NCBI GenBank assembly: GCA_964017045.1
Contig: OZ024796.1
Location: forward strand, 20,173,510 to 20,237,509
Source of the DNA: Omphiscola glabra
Lineage: Eukaryota; Mollusca; Gastropoda; Lymnaeidae
DNA length: 64,000 nucleotides
Direction of reading: 5' to 3'
The notes under the pieces were generated by a model. The model saw only the letters and a list, made by a program, of their open reading frames with translations, had not been told where the DNA came from and searched no databases. Below, one piece after another: positions 34,700 to 45,206 of the stretch. The position numbers and the translations under genes were made by a program. Within the stretch, counting starts at the first letter, position 1, and every line of letters starts with the position of its first letter.

Positions 34700-35220
34700 A
34701 CGCATTCGTTCTAATTATAATTTTTTGCCGACTGAGACTATTGACTATTTTTTATATTTCAACGACATTTCTCCAACACTTTTAGCGAACGATTATTTTA
34801 AATTGAGACTCTAATGATTCTCCTTTTAAAATAAATGTCAACTCATAGTATTCACATTCCAGTCAGCAGTTTTTAAATTGCCCCACTTCACAAGCAAATA
34901 TCCCCCTCCCCCAATTCCCCAGTGGGGTATGGGCTCCACGTTGTGAAACAATTGTCTAGCTAGACTGTCTTTGGCGTACGTGCATATTCGTCAGCATTTG
35001 TTGAAAGAGCCTTGTTGCGGATGGTTGTGTATTATTTTCTCCTTCTTATATCGAGCTGCGCGATACATCTGTTTGATTCGGTGTACAACCAGATCGAAAC
35101 GTTTATGCATTTAAGTTGACATTACCTAATAGGAAAAAAAAAAGACGCGTGCTCAATATGGTTGCGACTTCGACATACGAACGTATTCAAGAATTTGATG
35201 AAACAAAGTAATCGACTTCG
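34700..35220. other. No gene recognised
   Basis: AT-rich sequence. A short segment (34865-34965) with CAGTGGGG and CCCCAC text looks like a remnant of a terminal-repeat element but cannot be assigned. Confidence 0.3.
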
Positions 35221-35224
35221 GATT

Positions 35225-35365
35225 TTGACGCTATGGTCTTCAGCTGATTTATAGTTCACTTTACTGTTAACTTTGTTGGTGTCATAATGTGATACAAGCG
35301 GGAGTAAAGTATTTTTCAAAGCTTGACCTGCAGTAGGACTGCTTACCGAATCTAATAATCTTCAA
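35225..35365 (+). repeat. Relic of a third DUF229 3' flank
   Basis: CTTTACTGTTAACTTTGTTGGTGT, split here as CTTTACTGTTAACTTT and GTTGGTGT, followed by GATACAAGCGGGAGTAAAGT, resembles the 3' flanks of gene A (24238-24740) and gene B (46075-46140) in the same order. It lies about 240 bases before the start of unit B, as expected for a tandem-array junction whose middle gene has been lost. Confidence 0.5.
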
Positions 35366-35699
35366 AGACAAATATTCTAAGGCTCCACCAGTTTTACGAC
35401 AAACAAACTATTTTACAACGACACGTTAGAGAGGATTCTTGTCAACACATCAAGCCACTTCTGCTTTGCATTGCAATTTGTCTTTCAAATTCTATGACAA
35501 TAACGCTGTTTGCAAGTGAATTCATCTCCATTTTTGTAGGGCAATACGGGAGAGACTGCAACCTGGTTAGTAAAATAGATAATAAGTAAAACAAGGTAAG
35601 GTTAAAACTGAAAAAAAGGAGCGCAACAATTCAACGAACGTGTCGGCAGGAAGCCTTCGTCAGCGAACAGACAACAGAAAACACAAAATAAAAGGTATA

Positions 35700-36335
35700 C
35701 AAAAATATAGCACTTGTGGCACAAATCTTTTGCTGCCCTCTCGGACACTACGTCTCAGCTAAGTGTAGGGTGGCGCCCCCCCCACACACAACGTTCCCCT
35801 TTTCTAACCCACTTCAACAAAACATGGGACATTCCAAATTTTTTATTGACTTAGATCTTCTTAGATACTCTCTAAGGTTCGTGACAGGAACCATGGTGTT
35901 AGTTGTTAATGAAATCCAACAGTGTGTCTCCACTTCACCTCGTCTCCCATAAAGATCAACGTGGAATGGCGTAGATAAGAAAGAAAGGCGGTTTGGGGGG
36001 GGGGGGGGAGAAATCAGGGAGGGGCTGGCCATTCCCCGAATTTTTTTTGTAAAATTCAAAATACAAAGTTGTTGTTTTTCCGTCAAAATAGAGCAACGGA
36101 GAAAGGATATGAAGTTTGAAAATTTTCAATTTTTTCTTTATATTAAAGTAGTTCGCTGACCCTTGGTCGTAGTGAATATTTCTTGTTAGTAATAGCCACT
36201 TGTTATGTTTGACTGATATCTATTCATGATTCATTTTCGATGATTTCATAAATTGTAATCAGTTTGTCCAAGTTTACATAATTTTTAATATAAATAATAA
36301 AAATATGTAAAACGTTTCTGTTAGAATCCACCATC
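35700..36335. other. Upstream unit B sequence, no gene
   Basis: Contains a run of G (35994-36009) and single-copy DNA matching 6880-7020 in its right part. No coding signal. Confidence 0.45.
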
Positions 36336-36337
36336 AC

Positions 36338-36485
36338 CCCCCTAGGTAGTCCCATATCCCCTTTATGTAGTCCCATATCCCCTTAGGTAGACCCATTTCC
36401 ACTTTAGGTAGTCCCATATCCCCTTAGGTAGTCCCATATCCCCTTAGGTAGTCCCATATCCCCTTAGGTAGTCCCATTTCCCCTT
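36338..36485. repeat. 20-bp minisatellite upstream of DUF229 gene B
   Basis: About seven units of CCCCTTAGGTAGTCCCATAT. Unit A has a single related copy at about 7038-7062 in the same context. Confidence 0.88.
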
Positions 36486-36489
36486 AAAT

Positions 36490-37372
36490 CTACTGAGCAT
36501 TTACCGCCCACTCTGATAACCACTGAATTACGTGTTTAATACATTTTCAGAACCACTGGCCGACGCTGATAATACTGATAAACTTGTCACCTCCCTTCCA
36601 GCAACCCTAAACCCCTCCCCCCCCCCCCCCAAATCATGCTGTCATCGTCCTCCTCTCCCTCCCCTCCCCCCCACAACACACAATATTTTCATCTCACCAG
36701 CCGTATCACGATCACATGACCTCGACACGCATGAATGACTGGGACTAAAGTGCAGGCCTGTGGTAAACCTTCCCTTCTATCTCTATCAAACTAGTTTTGT
36801 GCTGGGATCCTATGTATTAGTTCAGCGGTTACATCTAAATTTCGACTGCCGTCTAAGGCAGGTTTCATCGGGGGATGTCAACACCTGACTCATGCTGTTG
36901 GTCAAATAGTTGTTACAATTCTGTGATATTTCAGTTAGGAACGACACGTATTTTCTTTGCAAATGATTTTTTTAAATAATTGTGATCAATATTCAAATGT
37001 TAGGAATGTGCTACTTAGGAAATTAATTTCAGAGCGAAATTATTTATTTGGCTATATTAATGTTTCATTCTACATAACGAAATCAAAGATTGCGTGTATA
37101 TGTGTGTGCGTGGGAAAAAAAGAAACAAACGCGTTATTCAAACTGCTCCTAGTATGTGAATGTTGTGAATATGTTTATTAATAAGTTTGTTATAATCTCT
37201 AACCGACATGACGTCGTGGTAAATAAAGGTCTAATTAAAGCTAATCACACCAGCTGTTGCACGAGTTCTCTAAACAACGTGAGAACCCGTTCTGACACTC
37301 ACACAGGCAGCTTAAAGTTAAGGGGAATTGATCCAAGCAGTAGAGTGCAGCCTACTGAGCCGGTGTACAATT
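36490..37372. other. Upstream region of DUF229 gene B
   Basis: Aligns with 7090-7640 and 11490-11830. It holds a C-run near 36615. No gene. Confidence 0.5.
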
Positions 37373-37460
37373 AAGTCCTTGAATAGTACCAAACTGTACT
37401 GTAAGACAGAATAGTACCAAACTGTACTGTAAGACAGAATAGTACCAAACTGTACTGTAC
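37373..37460. repeat. 28-bp minisatellite, 3 copies
   Basis: Units around TACCAAACTGTACTGTAAGA, orthologous in position to 11838-11935 of unit A. Confidence 0.8.
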
Positions 37461-38043
37461 GACGGAATGGAATTATGCTTTACTTTTACCCGATAGCATT
37501 CGACCTAGTTCTATTTGTACGGCATCTGTAGGACACATTTGTACTGCCCTTCATAAGGGCACTGCCTCTACTTGGCAATGATTCGTTACGGTACATGGGT
37601 TGGTCCTTGGCACATCTGCTGATAACATGTGCACCTGACGCATGGATCACGTCCCAATGTGCCGGCAACAGGTTGCAGAAATAAGCTGACGATTGGATCT
37701 CCAAACTTAGTGGTAAATTTTCACTGAGACGTGACTTCATCTGAACTCTTGTTCCTGGCAAGCTATGATGGACTTAGTGTGTAACTTATTCACTCGGAAA
37801 ATCGAATACAGAATTAAATTTTTAATATAATTTGGGTTTTTTTGGGTAAGGATTTTTAAAGTTTGTTGCAATAATTCTAACAATAGCTTTAATTCTAGTG
37901 TCAGTTCTGTGCCGTTCATGATGTCATTTTTTGGAATAAACCATCAGTTTCAACAACAGGAGACATTACCTTGAATGTTTACAAATGAGATTTGTCTTTC
38001 TGAGTCTAGATTTGCAGCCTCATTGAACACACAACTTGCCAAA

Positions 38044-39192
38044 ATGGTTTACAGGGTCAACGTTTTAAACTTGAGAGGAGACCTCTTTGTGAAAATCTTT
38101 GCCTTTGGCGCTCTTGTCAGTACCTGTCTGGTCATTTACCAGAACCAAAGCATGACCCATAAGCACCTGGCAACTAACATAAATTCGCCTGTTAAAGTTC
38201 ACGTAGATGTGCCCCAGTTCTATGAGCCCAGTTTTGTCGCGGACACCTCCCAAGCATGCATCCACCCAGCACTGAACATCAATGACCCAAGCATGATGAG
38301 ATTCTACAGAAAAAGGAAGAAAGTGATATGTAGGGGCGACACCAACTGGGTCGAAGTGCACAATGGGACGCTCCTGTTCTCTCACCAAGCTGTATCGGAC
38401 CAAGTTGGATTTAATTGTGATTATTATCCATTAATAAGAGGTCCAGGTGACTACAACATCTCCTACGGAGAGCCCATCCTCAATGTGGAGCATGGCTCGC
38501 CTCTGGTATCAGATTTCTTTAAAATCAATTGCATTTCAAACGTGAAAGACACCAGGTACACGAATATCCACGCAGGCGTCTATCACAATCGCACAATAAA
38601 AAGAAGGTTACAAAAAACGAAGCCTCCAAAAGACGGTCTAGGTCTGTCCATTGCTTTCTTGGGCTTTGACTCTATGTCTAGAATGTCTTGGCTGCGACGC
38701 ATGCCACTGACCAGAAAGTACATGGTAGAAACGCTGAAAGCCATTGAGTTGGAGAGTTACAACATTGTTGGAGACGGAACACCGGCGGCACTCCTTCCCA
38801 TCCTAACAGGTAAACACGAAACTGAACTGCCGGAAGCGCGGAGAAGCGCCAACCATTCGAAGTCCGTTGATCAGTTTCCTTGGCTGTGGAAAGACTTCCA
38901 GAAACACGGCTACGTCACTTCCTGGGCAGATGCAGACGTGAATATTGCACCTTTCAACTACCGCCTCAAAGGTTTCGAGCATGCGCCAACGGATTATTGT
39001 ATGAGACCCTTCTACCTGGCCGTTGACCCCACGTACAGAGGATACTCTCGATATTGCCACGGATCACTACCCAAGCATGTCGTGTGGTTGAACTGGTTTC
39101 GTGACATCATGTACATGTACAAGCATGATCCCAAGTTCATGGTACACTTCTACACGCCACTCAGCCACGATGACAATAACCTCATAACAATG
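38044..39192 (+). CDS. DUF229-domain protein B, exon 1 (N-terminal 383 aa)
   Basis: Paralogue of gene A. It has a hydrophobic anchor at about residues 14-32, LGFDSMSRMSW, TPAALLPILTG and FYTPLSHDDNNLITM, and ends at ATG|GTGAGT in phase 0, joining 45207. The frame stays open to an upstream ATG at 37975. The start at 38044 is preferred because it aligns with the gene A start, has the same CCAAAATGG context, and the upstream part has an in-frame stop in gene A. The N-terminal anchor and stem differ clearly from A. From about residue 170 on, protein and DNA are almost identical. Likely an alkaline-phosphatase-fold membrane or secreted enzyme of unknown substrate. Confidence 0.9.
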
Positions 39193-39354
39193 GTGAGTGT
39201 TTTTCTTAGAACGTTTATCAGATATTTTATCTTGGTTACTTTGTTACTTAGATCTTCAAATATTCATACATTCCAATGTCACTTGGGATTTTCAAAAGTT
39301 TAACTTCAATTTGACATTATCCGTAAAATCTTTACCAAAACCGGTCATCTTAGA

Positions 39355-39435
39355 CAACTCTCTCCCCTACCTATCTCTCTCCCCTACCTATCTCTATCCC
39401 CTACCTATCTCTCTCCCCTACCTATCTCTCTCCCT
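39355..39435. repeat. 17-bp pyrimidine-rich tandem repeat
   Basis: About four to five units of CCCCTACCTATCTCTCT. Intron A has a CT-rich microsatellite at the same place (14260-14345). Confidence 0.8.
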
Positions 39436-39454
39436 CTTTCTTAAACATGTAAAC

Positions 39455-39965
39455 TTATCCGGTTGATGGCTATCTTTCAAGCACATCGACTTATCCGGTC
39501 GGAAGCTGCCTCTTATATAGTGATCGCCTACATATCCGGTCACTGGCTACTTCTACATGGATACTTCTCCGATCACAAGGTATCTCTCTAACATTGAAAC
39601 ATCTGTTCAATAAACTCTCTCTGAAATTGACTCTTGTCTGGTCAATAGCTACCTGCCTGACACGTTGAGTTGCATCCTGTCAATAGCTACCTGCCTGACA
39701 CGTTGAATTGCATCCTGCCAATTGCTATCTGCCTGACACTTTAAATTTTATCCCGTCAACAGCTACCTGCCTGACACGTAGTGTTGCATCCGGTCAATAG
39801 CTACCTGCCTGACACGTTGAATTTTATCCTGTCAATAGCTACCTGCCTGACGCGTATAATTTTATCCTGTCAATAGCTACCTGCCTGACAAGTAGAATTG
39901 CATCCTGTCAATAGCTACCTGCCTGACACGTTGAATTTTATCCTGTCAATAGCTATCTGCCTGCT
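39455..39965. repeat. About 38-bp minisatellite in intron B
   Basis: Units carry GTCAATAGCTACCTGCCTGA, with early units closer to the 36-bp unit of intron A (TATCCGGTCACTGGCTA). It is a diverged descendant of the same ancestral array. Confidence 0.88.
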
Positions 39966-40385
39966 ATTGTAAAGTTATAAATCATGCCTGCCAATGACCA
40001 GATGATGTCATCTATTAGACAGAATGAGACATTAGCCTCACAGTTCAGTTTTTGGTAATCAATACGACTTTTATTCGGCTAATTATTCTGGTCCTTTGAA
40101 CGTCATGAATAGTTCAGTATTGGGACCATAATGTGAGCCAGTCTCGCCAGCTGTACGATCCCAGCAAGTTTTGCCATGAGTGCATGCTGGTGTCCTTGGA
40201 TTTGAAGGGCTCTTTTAAATATTTGCAACTTTTGATCTGCGTATCAGCTGATCGTTCTCTCTGTCTAGTTCACCGTACATTAGTTTTGTATGGAATCCGC
40301 TGTCTGCCGTTCTCGCTACGTGCCCGCCCCATCTTCTTAGTCTAGCATTTTTTGTAAGAATGTGTGGATACCGAGAAAGTTGGTC
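39966..40385. other. Single-copy intron B block
   Basis: Aligns with 14640-15135 of intron A. A 70-codon ORF is not supported as coding. Confidence 0.5.
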
Positions 40386-40389
40386 TGTT

Positions 40390-40565
40390 GCAGGACTTCT
40401 CTATCAGAGACGTAGGACTTCTATATCAGAGACGTAGGACTTCTATATCAGAGACTTAGGACTTCTATATCAGAGACTTAGGACTTCTATATCAGAGACG
40501 TAGGACTTCTATATCAGAGACGTAGGACTTCTATATCAGAGACGTAGGACTTCTATATTAGAGAC
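40390..40565. repeat. 22-bp minisatellite, exactly 8 copies
   Basis: Units of GTAGGACTTCTATATCAGAG plus AC. It is flanked by sequence that aligns with intron A, where a single 22-bp unit (15137-15158, GTAGGCCTGTTTTATCAGGG plus AC) lies between the same flanks. Confidence 0.95.
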
Positions 40566-40697
40566 GCCTTGTCCTGCAACAGTATGTTAAGAAGCATTCG
40601 CATGCAAATCAGGTATAAATTTTTTTTTATTGTTTAACATTGCTGCACACCCTCCATGTCAAATAGGCAGCGTCCTTGTCTTGCTGGCGTATTGGAG

Positions 40698-41318
40698 TGT
40701 TATGTAGACGACATGTTTACATCCTCTTTTAACCCGGGAACGAACTCTAGCTGACCCCAAGCTCGGAACCGCATTTAGTGTGTGGCTAGCTAAAAATAGT
40801 CTCTCTTCACCTTGTTTACAACTAAATAAAATTAATAGTCTGTATCCTTAGAATTATGTAGAAATATCGAGAAAGGAATACAATGTGTAAGGCCTTTCTA
40901 GAAATAACAGTAAAACAGACTATAAAATGAGACACACGAGAGATTCTTGGCTATCATTTATCACGAGATATTTTTGCTATACGAGACATATTTGTTTACT
41001 AACTTTTGCTGTGTTTGTAGATTCCTTTTCATCATTGTACCTTTTTACAACATTGTATCTTCTTAAACATTGTACCGGTACAAGCCAATCATTATTCTGT
41101 AGCTGTAAGTCAATAGCTTTATTTTGTTTCTGTTTGATTTTGTAATTCCTTATTAACTTAATAAAATTTATTAATCGCAATTGGCCTGGGTTTTGGGTAT
41201 CGTATTATTTGTTGTTGTATTTAACATTTTGTATCGTCTTTTGTTGTGTACTGTTTTAGAACGAGCCATATACTTAAATAAGAGATTAATTTCTCCATAC
41301 TGATAACAGTACGTAACA
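40698..41318 (+). mobile_element. Solo LTR in intron B, 621 bp
   Basis: TGTTATGTAGACGACATG start, ACAGTACGTAACA end, TGTTA/TAACA terminal inverted repeats, and a TATA-like ACTATAAAATGA near 40920. It is the same family as the nested LTRs at 9561-10777. Flanking 5-mers TGGAG and ATGAG match at three of five positions. The homologous site in intron A (about 15265) has no LTR. Confidence 0.9.
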
Positions 41319-41344
41319 ATGAGATTACATAACTTTAGCTTGGT

Positions 41345-41795
41345 GTTAAGACTGAGACACTTTGGCGTCCACACTGAGACACAATGGCGTCCAGACTGAG
41401 ACACAATGGCGTCCAGACTGAGACACTTTGGCGTCCAGACTGAGACACTTTGGCGTCCAGACTGAGACACTTTGACGTCCAGTCTGAGACACTTTGGCGC
41501 CCATGTGAGACACTTTGGCGTCCAGACTTAGAAAATTTGGCGTCCAGACTGAGACACTCTTGCTTCCAGACTGAGACACTTTGGCGTCCAGACTGAGAAA
41601 CTTTGGCGTCCAGACTGAGACACTTCGACGTCCAGACTGAGACACTTCGACGTCCAGACTGAGACACTTTGGCGTCCAGACTGAGACACTTTGTCGTCCA
41701 GACTGAGACACTTTGACGTCCATAATGAGACACTTTGGCGTCCAGACTGAGACACTTTGACGTCCATAATGAGACACTTTGGCGTCCAGACACAC
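41345..41795. repeat. 22-bp minisatellite, about 20 copies
   Basis: Units of ACTGAGACACTTTGGCGTCC plus AG. Intron A has one related unit at about 15310-15331. Overlapping ORFs of 149-187 codons on the minus strand are repeat artefacts. Confidence 0.95.
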
Positions 41796-42350
41796 CTGCA
41801 GAGTGTTCCGACATACGAAATTTGTTCATGCGAATCTGTGGCAGCCATTCTATAGCATAAATGAATTTTGATATGATGCCAGGCACTCGGCGTGGACATA
41901 TATTTAACTACTCTCTCCCAAAGCTTCCGACACAGACATACAAATAAACATACAATGTTGATGGGCAAAGGTGCCTTCGACATGACACTCAACAGAGTTT
42001 TTGTTCCACAAGTTGCTGTGAATTCCAAAACATTATTTGTTGCTGGGGCAGCTAGAAAAACCGTCATGTTATTTAACAGGTAATAGAACAATTCGATACC
42101 TTAATCGTTGGGTATGTCACTTAAATATGCATGCACAGAAAGTTAAATGTGGCCGAAGTCGTGCTGTTGACGTCCCTAGTGTATGCACGTCGGGTGCACT
42201 TTTCAGTCAGCTCCAAGTCAATCGAGTCACGAGCGTCTGACACGATCATTTCTAAAAATAAATATCACGAGGTCCTCGTTTCAAATGCAGACCTATTGTT
42301 ATGGCTCAGTTCTTCTCTGAGGTTATCCTACCGTGACCACATCACCGTCA
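41796..42350. other. Single-copy intron B block
   Basis: Aligns with 15715-15800 and 16690-16800 of intron A, and contains the single-copy counterparts of A's 42-, 46- and 41-bp arrays. No gene. Confidence 0.55.
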
Positions 42351-42351
42351 C

Positions 42352-42570
42352 GTAGTTCTGGTCCACTGCCCCTGTGTTCTACGTCACGCAGTTCTGGTTC
42401 ACTGCTCCTGTGTTCTACGTCATGTAGTTCTGGTTCACTGTCCCTGTGTTCTACGTCATGTAGTTCTGGTTCACTGTCCCTGTGTTCTACGTCATGTAGT
42501 TCTGGTCCACTGTCCCTGTGTTCTACGTCCCGCAGTTCTGGTTCACTGCTCCTGTGTTCTACGTCATGTA
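42352..42570. repeat. 36-bp minisatellite, 6 copies
   Basis: Six exact-length units with GTAGTTCTGGTTCACTGTCC and a TGTGTTCTACGTCAT-type second half, starting at 42352 with a 36-base step. Intron A has a single unit at about 16806-16842 between the same flanks. Confidence 0.95.
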
Positions 42571-42584
42571 GTTGCTGTGGACGA

Positions 42585-42700
42585 AGTCTTGCCATTGGAT
42601 CAGATAGGCAAGGATGAGAGAGTGAGGCTGACGAATTGAGCAACTCTCCTTCACTCGAAACAAAATACAGCTCAAATCAAGGCTACTACTCAAGTCTTGG
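42585..42700. repeat. Dispersed repeat, copy 1
   Basis: Segment with GAGAGAGTGAGGCTGACGAA, also found at 57500-57660 in the same orientation. It is absent from the matching part of intron A. Likely a transposon fragment of unknown class. Confidence 0.6.
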
Positions 42701-42839
42701 TCCTTTTCACGTGCGAAGGACGAACTGTTGACCGCACCGATGAAGTAAGACTTTTTGAGAGTACGTCAAAATGTTACAAGAGATGTACAATTTGAGGCCA
42801 AAACCTTTAAAAAATGTTTGGTAACATGCGACTTAAACT

Positions 42840-43164
42840 TAAACAAAAAAAAAAAAACGTACAGAAATTTTATTAACACTCGAGTCTATGTGATAAGATT
42901 TTGATGAACTATTTAACCATACTATTGATAATATTCCCCCACGATAGCGGATAAGAGGAAAGCCATTTAGCAAATTTAACCAACAATTAACCAACAAGTC
43001 TTGGAAAAGCTTAACAAAATCAACCTTCTGGTGACCAGAAACCATGCATAGCTGTAGCATTAAACAAAAACACAGTTTAAAAAAAAACTGATTAAGTTTT
43101 AGAATAATTTTCATTTGTGATTAGTGAAAGTCTGGATTATACATTATGACGGCTTGTAGATATT
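42840..43164. other. Single-copy intron B block
   Basis: Aligns with 17860-18200 (without the MITE) and 18480-18620 of intron A. It holds the empty target site ATTTAGCA of the SPIN-like MITE near 42972. Confidence 0.55.
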
Positions 43165-43787
43165 TATTTTCTTCTTCTTCTATATATTAAGGACCCACAA
43201 GCAATTTATTGATCATTCTGGCTCCTATGCATGTAGAGGGAATATGCAATGTTTCTGATCCTGGTGTTGAAAAGGATATTTCACGGGTTGCCAGGGCTAC
43301 TTAGCGAGAGTATCATGCACTGGGGGCTGGAAGGCCTGAGACTATAGATGCAAATGTGTCAAATGTTGTCGCCTCAACTGTTCCTTTTGGAAGCTTGCTC
43401 AAATCCCTGATTGTCTTTGGCAGGAATGAGCAGTTCCTATACTGGCTTCTTGCTGGTATAAGCCGGAACTGCCTGTCATTCGCCTCGTCGCTGTCTATGG
43501 GGGAGAGGGACGAGTTTCCTTTTAATGCTGGATCATTGGACCAGGCCATTATTTATCTTGTACATCATGGAGTGGAGAGCCTTGATAGTCGTCGAGATTC
43601 CTGCAATGGTGACCACTGACCAACCTAGTGTTTCGAGCATGCTGCCAAAACTTGAGGTGATTCTGTAGCGATTCAGGACATATCGTGCTACCCGTCGCTG
43701 GACCGCCTTCAACCTGTCGATGCTCTTCTGGGTGAATGGGTCCCAGACTGAAGATGCATAATCTAAAAGCGGTCGGACAATCAGTCA
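43165..43787 (-). pseudogene. LINE 3' fragment (reverse transcriptase C-terminal region)
   Basis: Minus strand from 43787: LLDYASSVWDPFTQKSIDRL, then AVQRRVARYVLNRYR, then IKALHSMMYKINNGLVQ and a stop. The expected C-terminal tail (RQFRLIPARSQYRNCSFLPK, TIRDLSKLPKGTVEATTFDT) continues in another frame, 43549-43313. This is the 3' end of a jockey/CR1-type LINE ORF2. It ends in a short 3' UTR with an AAGAAGAAG-type tail near 43170. It is 5'-truncated and frameshifted, hence dead on arrival. Intron A lacks it. Confidence 0.85.
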
Positions 43788-44735
43788 AACATGGGCGGAG
43801 GCGGGTTGAGGGGCAGGCTTTGGTGTGGGTTCAGGGGTGGTGAAGAGTCAAGGGGTTTTTGAATGATGTAAGCTATAAATTCGTGAACGCTTTTCAAGTA
43901 AGGCAGTCATTATCATGGATGTTTAAATTGGTGTCAAATGTTAAATTATATCAGGTTGAAATGCTTCGTGGACATCTTCCTTTGCTAATTTCTCAACGTT
44001 AACAAAATTAGAAGACGTTAGCGATTGCAATCCAGAGAGTTGTTTACAACGACCAGCATTGGAGTAGTCTATGGTGGTCAGAGTTAGAATTAGAGCTACA
44101 TAAAGTGGTCAGTGCTACAATTACAGGAAGTTACCAGGTCTATGGTGATTCGCCACCGCCATTTTGCCACCGGGGCTTTTTGTTGCTGTTTAAGTACCCC
44201 CCCCCCCTCCATTCACAAATGAACATGGACATAAGCCTTCCAGAAAAAAATCAAATGCTTGACCGGGGAAATAAAAGGGGTTTGGGGGAGGGGGCGCGGG
44301 GGTTTGGGGGAGGGGGCGCGGGCAGGAAATGACGGCTGTAGTTTGACCGAAAAAAAAGTCACTGCTTTTTAAATCCTATATCTTCGCTTTTGTCCGTGGC
44401 TGGTTGGCGAGCAAAATCCTCGGACGCCTAACTCAGCGACTTCCCGTCAAGCCATCGAGCTGAAACTTGGCATAAACTCTCGTTGCTAGTGACTGCACAT
44501 TCTTTCAAATTCCGCTTTATTGTGCTGTCTTGTATGTTGAGCCTAAACACACCTTGTTCAACTATTTAATCACCTTACAAGGCTTATATCATCATTTAAG
44601 ATAGAATTGTTGTAATAATATTTGAGTATCACCAGCCATTGTCTGCAATGGTGGAAAGTCTACAGTTAAAAGAATTCAGGCTTATTAGGGTTGGATTAAA
44701 TTGAAGAGATTGATCCTCACCAAAGTCTTCATGTT
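43788..44735. other. Single-copy intron B with G-rich tract
   Basis: 43860-44140 aligns with intron A 18780-19080, and 44640-44720 aligns with 22580-22660. A CCCCCC run near 44200 and a GGGGGAGGGGGCGCGGG-type tract at 44279-44325 give strong G-quadruplex potential on the plus strand. No gene. Confidence 0.5.
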
Positions 44736-45140
44736 GAGCTGTTCTGTTCACTATACCTGGACACTGGTCAAATTAAATCATGTTTCCTATACCCGGTCAT
44801 TTTTCAATCGCATGCTCTGTTCACTATACCCGGACATCAGTCTCATTCAATCATATGCTCTGTTCAATATACCCGGACATCAGTCTCATTCAATTATATG
44901 CTCTGTTCAATATACCCGGACATCAGTCTCATTCAATCATATGCTCTGTTCAATATACCCGGACATCAGTCTCATTCAATTATATGCTCTGTTCAATATA
45001 CCCGGACATCAGTCTCATTCAATCATATGCTCTGTTCAATATACCCGGACATCAGTCTCATTCAATTATATGCTCTGTTCAATATACCCGGACATCAGTC
45101 TCATTCAATTATATGCTCTGTTCACTATACCCGGACAAGC
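44735..45140. repeat. 43-bp minisatellite before exon 2 of gene B
   Basis: About nine to ten units with CCCGGACATCAGTCTCATTC, ending about 65 bases before the splice acceptor. It shares period and motif order with 22680-23150 of gene A. Confidence 0.92.
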
Positions 45141-45206
45141 GTTTTCATAATTATTTATTGGAAAAATAAAATGTAACTATATTATATAACTATTTTTTTA
45201 CACCAG

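Larger units (their letters stand above)
39193..45206 (+). other. Intron of DUF229 gene B (6.0 kb)
   Basis: GT-AG intron at the same codon as in gene A (GTGAGTG start, TTTTTTTACACCAG end). It contains arrays, a solo LTR, a LINE fragment and single-copy blocks that align to intron A. Confidence 0.9.

Noticed and set aside
37975..38043. Upstream start for DUF229 protein B at 37975
   Set aside because: The equivalent stretch in gene A has an in-frame stop, and conservation begins at the 38044 ATG.
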